25,486 nt of DNA from positions 1 to 25,486 of the forward strand of contig CAAEPN010000001.1 in the NCBI GenBank assembly GCA_900757905.1, given 5' to 3'. A program made the position numbers and the translations under genes. Shown piece by piece: positions 23,292 through 25,486 of this stretch (position 1 is the stretch's first letter; every line of letters starts with the position of its first letter). Origin of the DNA: Clostridia bacterium (lineage in GTDB: Bacteria; Bacillota; Clostridia; Oscillospirales; CAG-382). Below the pieces are notes generated by a model. That model saw nothing but the letters and a program-made list of their open reading frames with translations, was not told the DNA's origin and did no database searches.

Positions 23292-25094
23292 ATGACAGTA
23301 AAAATAAGAAAAATACCAATAAAGTCGTATATACTGTTTTTTTCGCTCTTATTCTGTACGTTTGCCGGAGGCGGTTTTGCGTGGACGGGACTCTTGCTTC
23401 CGATTTTCGGAATGATCGTATGCGCATCCGGCAAAGGTTCATCGTTCCGACTTGGAATTGTGCTCTTTTTTGCTTCAGCGCTGCTTGCGGCGATATCGCT
23501 TGTTTTCACTGAGGGAAACTTTCAAACCGGACTATATGAATGCGAAAAAATGCTGCTGTTTTACCTCGCTTTTTTGGCAGCCGGTTCAGAAAAAAGCGAT
23601 TCCGCTCAGTTCCCGGCATTATTTGCCGTGGCGCTTGCCGTAGCAATACCGGGTATTCTCGGTTATATCGGACTTTTGAAAAATATTCCCGAAAATGTAT
23701 TTGTCAGCAGCACGGCACGGCGATTGCAATCCTCTTTTAAATATGCCAACAGCGCAGCATGTTTTCTCGGAATCGGTTATATGGCGGCAGTTAAATGTAT
23801 CTGTACGACAGTTTCGGAAAAAACAAAAAAGCTGTATTTATGGACAGCCTCCGTCATTTTGACAGCGCTGTACCTGACCTTTTCCAAAGCATTTTTGCCG
23901 CTGTTTATCTTAGCCGGGACATTCGTAATGGCGCGAGATCCCAAAATACAGAGGGTATTTCTTTCACAGAATCTTGCCGTCATACTTTTTGTGCTGCCGA
24001 TCCGTTACTTTAGTATGCGGTCTGTTCCGGAAATTGCCGCCGGTATGACGCTTTTGTGTGTTTTCATAGCCGGATTTTTACCGCAGTTTTCTGTCACGGT
24101 CAGAAAAATACCGATATTTAGAATTTGGTGCGCACTGATTGTATTTGCGGCGGCAGCGGCAATTGTTTACGCAGCGCTAAAACCCGGAGTGTTTGCAACG
24201 CTTGGGACTCGATTCGTCTATTATCGGGATACCGTTCGGTTTATGGAAGAAAACTTTTGGTTTTCGCCGCGTATGCTTATCGGATTCGGGCCGGGTTCGT
24301 GGCGGATCTTATACTACGGCTTTCAAAGTACGCCGTATAATGTGATTTGTCTGCATAGCGGATTTTTACAGCTGTTATTTGAAAACGGATCATTTTTCAC
24401 AATACTTTTTTTCGGCATGCTCTTACGGGCGGTATATTTGCATTGCAAGCATGGCGATCGGTTTCGGTGTGCGCTTCTTATGATGATTCTTGTGCATTCG
24501 CTTGTTGATTTTGATTTGTCATTCGGCTGCATTCTTGCGGTTGCCGGTCTTACAGCCGGGAAAGCCTATGCGGCGCAAGAAAATTGCAACGAAACCGCAA
24601 AAATACAATGCGTTTTGAAAATGACCGTTATCGTGTTTGCCGCGTTATTGTGGGTTTACATGGCGGCAGAATACGGTATGCGGCAGCAGTTTGAAAGACA
24701 TTACTTGCGCGGTGAAAATCAAAAAGCCTATCAGAATGCGCTTCTGTTGGAAAAGCTCTGTCCGCGTGACAGTTCTTTACAGACTTCGCTTGCGGCGTTA
24801 AGCAAAGAAAACGGCGAACCGGATAATGTCGTTAAAATGCATTTGGAGCAAGCCGCAGCGCTGTCGCCGCATAACGCGCGGCCGGTGCTTGATCTTGCGC
24901 GATACACGAAAGACGCAGAGTTGTTTAATAAATATTGCAGCAACTATATCGCCCTCAATCCGATGCAGCCGTCGGCGTATGCAAATGTTTTTGAGGCGCT
25001 GCAATATCGGCTTAACAAAGACTTGCTATCTAAAAAAGAGTACGACGAAAACGCCGCGCTGATTCGGCGGCAGATGAATTCGGTCATGAAATAA
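23292..25094 (+). CDS. O-antigen ligase-like polymerase with C-terminal helical repeats
   Basis: This 600-residue protein has about 12 membrane segments up to residue 460. The family's active-site loop is visible as RFVYYRDTVRF (307-317), IGFGPGSW (330-337) and the conserved His355 in LHSGFLQLLFENG. A second motif, HSLVDFDLSF (402-411), is typical of the Wzy_C family. The C-terminal ~130 residues are soluble and helical (NALLLEKLCPRD, LEQAAALSPHNARPVLDLAR), resembling TPR units that often follow such ligases. It would transfer or polymerise a lipid-linked glycan. AAGGAAATG precedes the ATG. A secreted protein gene follows by 25 bases. It is clearly different in sequence from the polymerase at 7173-9065, so the two probably act on different glycans or steps. 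Confidence 0.87.
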   Translation: MTVKIRKIPIKSYILFFSLLFCTFAGGGFAWTGLLLPIFGMIVCASGKGSSFRLGIVLFFASALLAAISLVFTEGNFQTGLYECEKMLLFYLAFLAAGSEKSDSAQFPALFAVALAVAIPGILGYIGLLKNIPENVFVSSTARRLQSSFKYANSAACFLGIGYMAAVKCICTTVSEKTKKLYLWTASVILTALYLTFSKAFLPLFILAGTFVMARDPKIQRVFLSQNLAVILFVLPIRYFSMRSVPEIAAGMTLLCVFIAGFLPQFSVTVRKIPIFRIWCALIVFAAAAAIVYAALKPGVFATLGTRFVYYRDTVRFMEENFWFSPRMLIGFGPGSWRILYYGFQSTPYNVICLHSGFLQLLFENGSFFTILFFGMLLRAVYLHCKHGDRFRCALLMMILVHSLVDFDLSFGCILAVAGLTAGKAYAAQENCNETAKIQCVLKMTVIVFAALLWVYMAAEYGMRQQFERHYLRGENQKAYQNALLLEKLCPRDSSLQTSLAALSKENGEPDNVVKMHLEQAAALSPHNARPVLDLARYTKDAELFNKYCSNYIALNPMQPSAYANVFEALQYRLNKDLLSKKEYDENAALIRRQMNSVMK

Positions 25095-25119
25095 GTATTA
25101 GATATAGGTGGAGGTAAAC

Positions 25120-25486
25120 ATGAAAACAAAATTTTATTCAAAGGGACTTGTTATGCTGTTTGTGACGGTGCTTCTTGTGCTGTGTGCCGGGATGAGCGTA
25201 ACAGCCAAAGAGGAAAACGGGGCGTTTGCACTGTATGAAGACGGCAATATGACAGTGCTTATGCAGGACGAGCAAAGCGGCATTCTTTGCGGAAAGCTGT
25301 TCCGGGATAAGGAATATGCGGATAAAGAACTGTCGGTGACGTTTTATATCCGGTGTACCAAGAAACTTGGTATCTATATCGATGTTGAATCGATCACCGA
25401 ACCGATAAGCGTTGGTACGGTGACCTTCCAAAAAGGGAAAACGACTGTTTCGTATTCGTTTGATGTCGCAAAGCTTGCTCCAAAAG
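25120..25486 (+). CDS. Secreted protein, partial (cut by window end)
   Basis: The frame is open from ATG 25120 to the window end, 122 codons. GGTGGAGGTAAAC gives a near-consensus ribosome binding site. The N-terminus is a signal peptide: MKTKFYSKG, hydrophobic LVMLFVTVLLVLCAG, likely cleaved after SVTA (about residue 28). The mature part seen so far is beta-rich (FALYEDGNMTVLM, KELSVTFYIRC, LGIYIDVESI, TTVSYSFDV). I do not recognise the family. It follows the polymerase gene by 25 bases and is probably in the same operon. Confidence 0.8.
   Translation, partial: MKTKFYSKGLVMLFVTVLLVLCAGMSVTAKEENGAFALYEDGNMTVLMQDEQSGILCGKLFRDKEYADKELSVTFYIRCTKKLGIYIDVESITEPISVGTVTFQKGKTTVSYSFDVAKLAPK

Overview
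The window reads as chromosomal DNA from an anaerobic, low-to-mid GC Firmicute, most likely class Clostridia. I infer this from strong purine-rich ribosome binding sites, an HPr with both His15 and Ser46, a SipW-type signal peptidase, DUF4330 proteins beside an O-antigen-ligase-like polymerase, an FkbM methyltransferase with an N-terminal nucleotide-binding-like domain, and SLH domains. A closer placement (for example Oscillospirales) is a guess. Coding density is high. I see no tRNA, rRNA, CRISPR array, insertion sequence or prophage gene.

Layout. (1) 48-2244, plus strand: SipW-type signal peptidase, a small alpha/beta hydrolase, a CDP-alcohol phosphatidyltransferase and a GNAT acetyltransferase, closed by a strong terminator at 2260-2302. 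(2) 2308-5573, minus strand: uvrC, rsmD, coaD and a 76-residue small protein. (3) 5594-5984, minus: a single-gene ptsH (HPr) unit with its own near-consensus promoter and terminator. (4) 6014-11600, minus: one apparent operon, FkbM methyltransferase - rimM - trmD - O-antigen-ligase-like polymerase - two DUF4330 paralogues. Its promoter overlaps an opposing promoter for the next gene. (5) 11684-14533, plus: a secreted phosphodiester glycosidase (NAGPA) protein with three SLH modules. (6) 14662-20442, minus: a 1926-residue secreted protein with an FG-GAP-like N-terminal region and a chain of FN3-like domains, convergent with (5). (7) 20527-22989, minus: an 820-residue MalT/LAL-type LuxR regulator. 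(8) 23292-25486, plus: a second O-antigen-ligase-like polymerase with a helical C-terminal tail, then the start of another secreted protein cut by the window edge.

How it may work together. Regions 4 to 8 look like a cell-envelope and secreted-protein locus: two polysaccharide polymerases, a methyltransferase, an S-layer-like glycosidase and a giant secreted multi-domain protein. The most interesting regulatory observation is between the LuxR-type gene and the giant gene. A perfect 11-bp-arm palindrome is centred about 43 bp upstream of the predicted start of a promoter that has a good -10 but a poor -35. It is followed by a leader inverted repeat that would hide the giant gene's ribosome binding site in read-through RNA. 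This suggests a dedicated activator-secreted-protein pair. That is inference from sequence geometry, not demonstrated.
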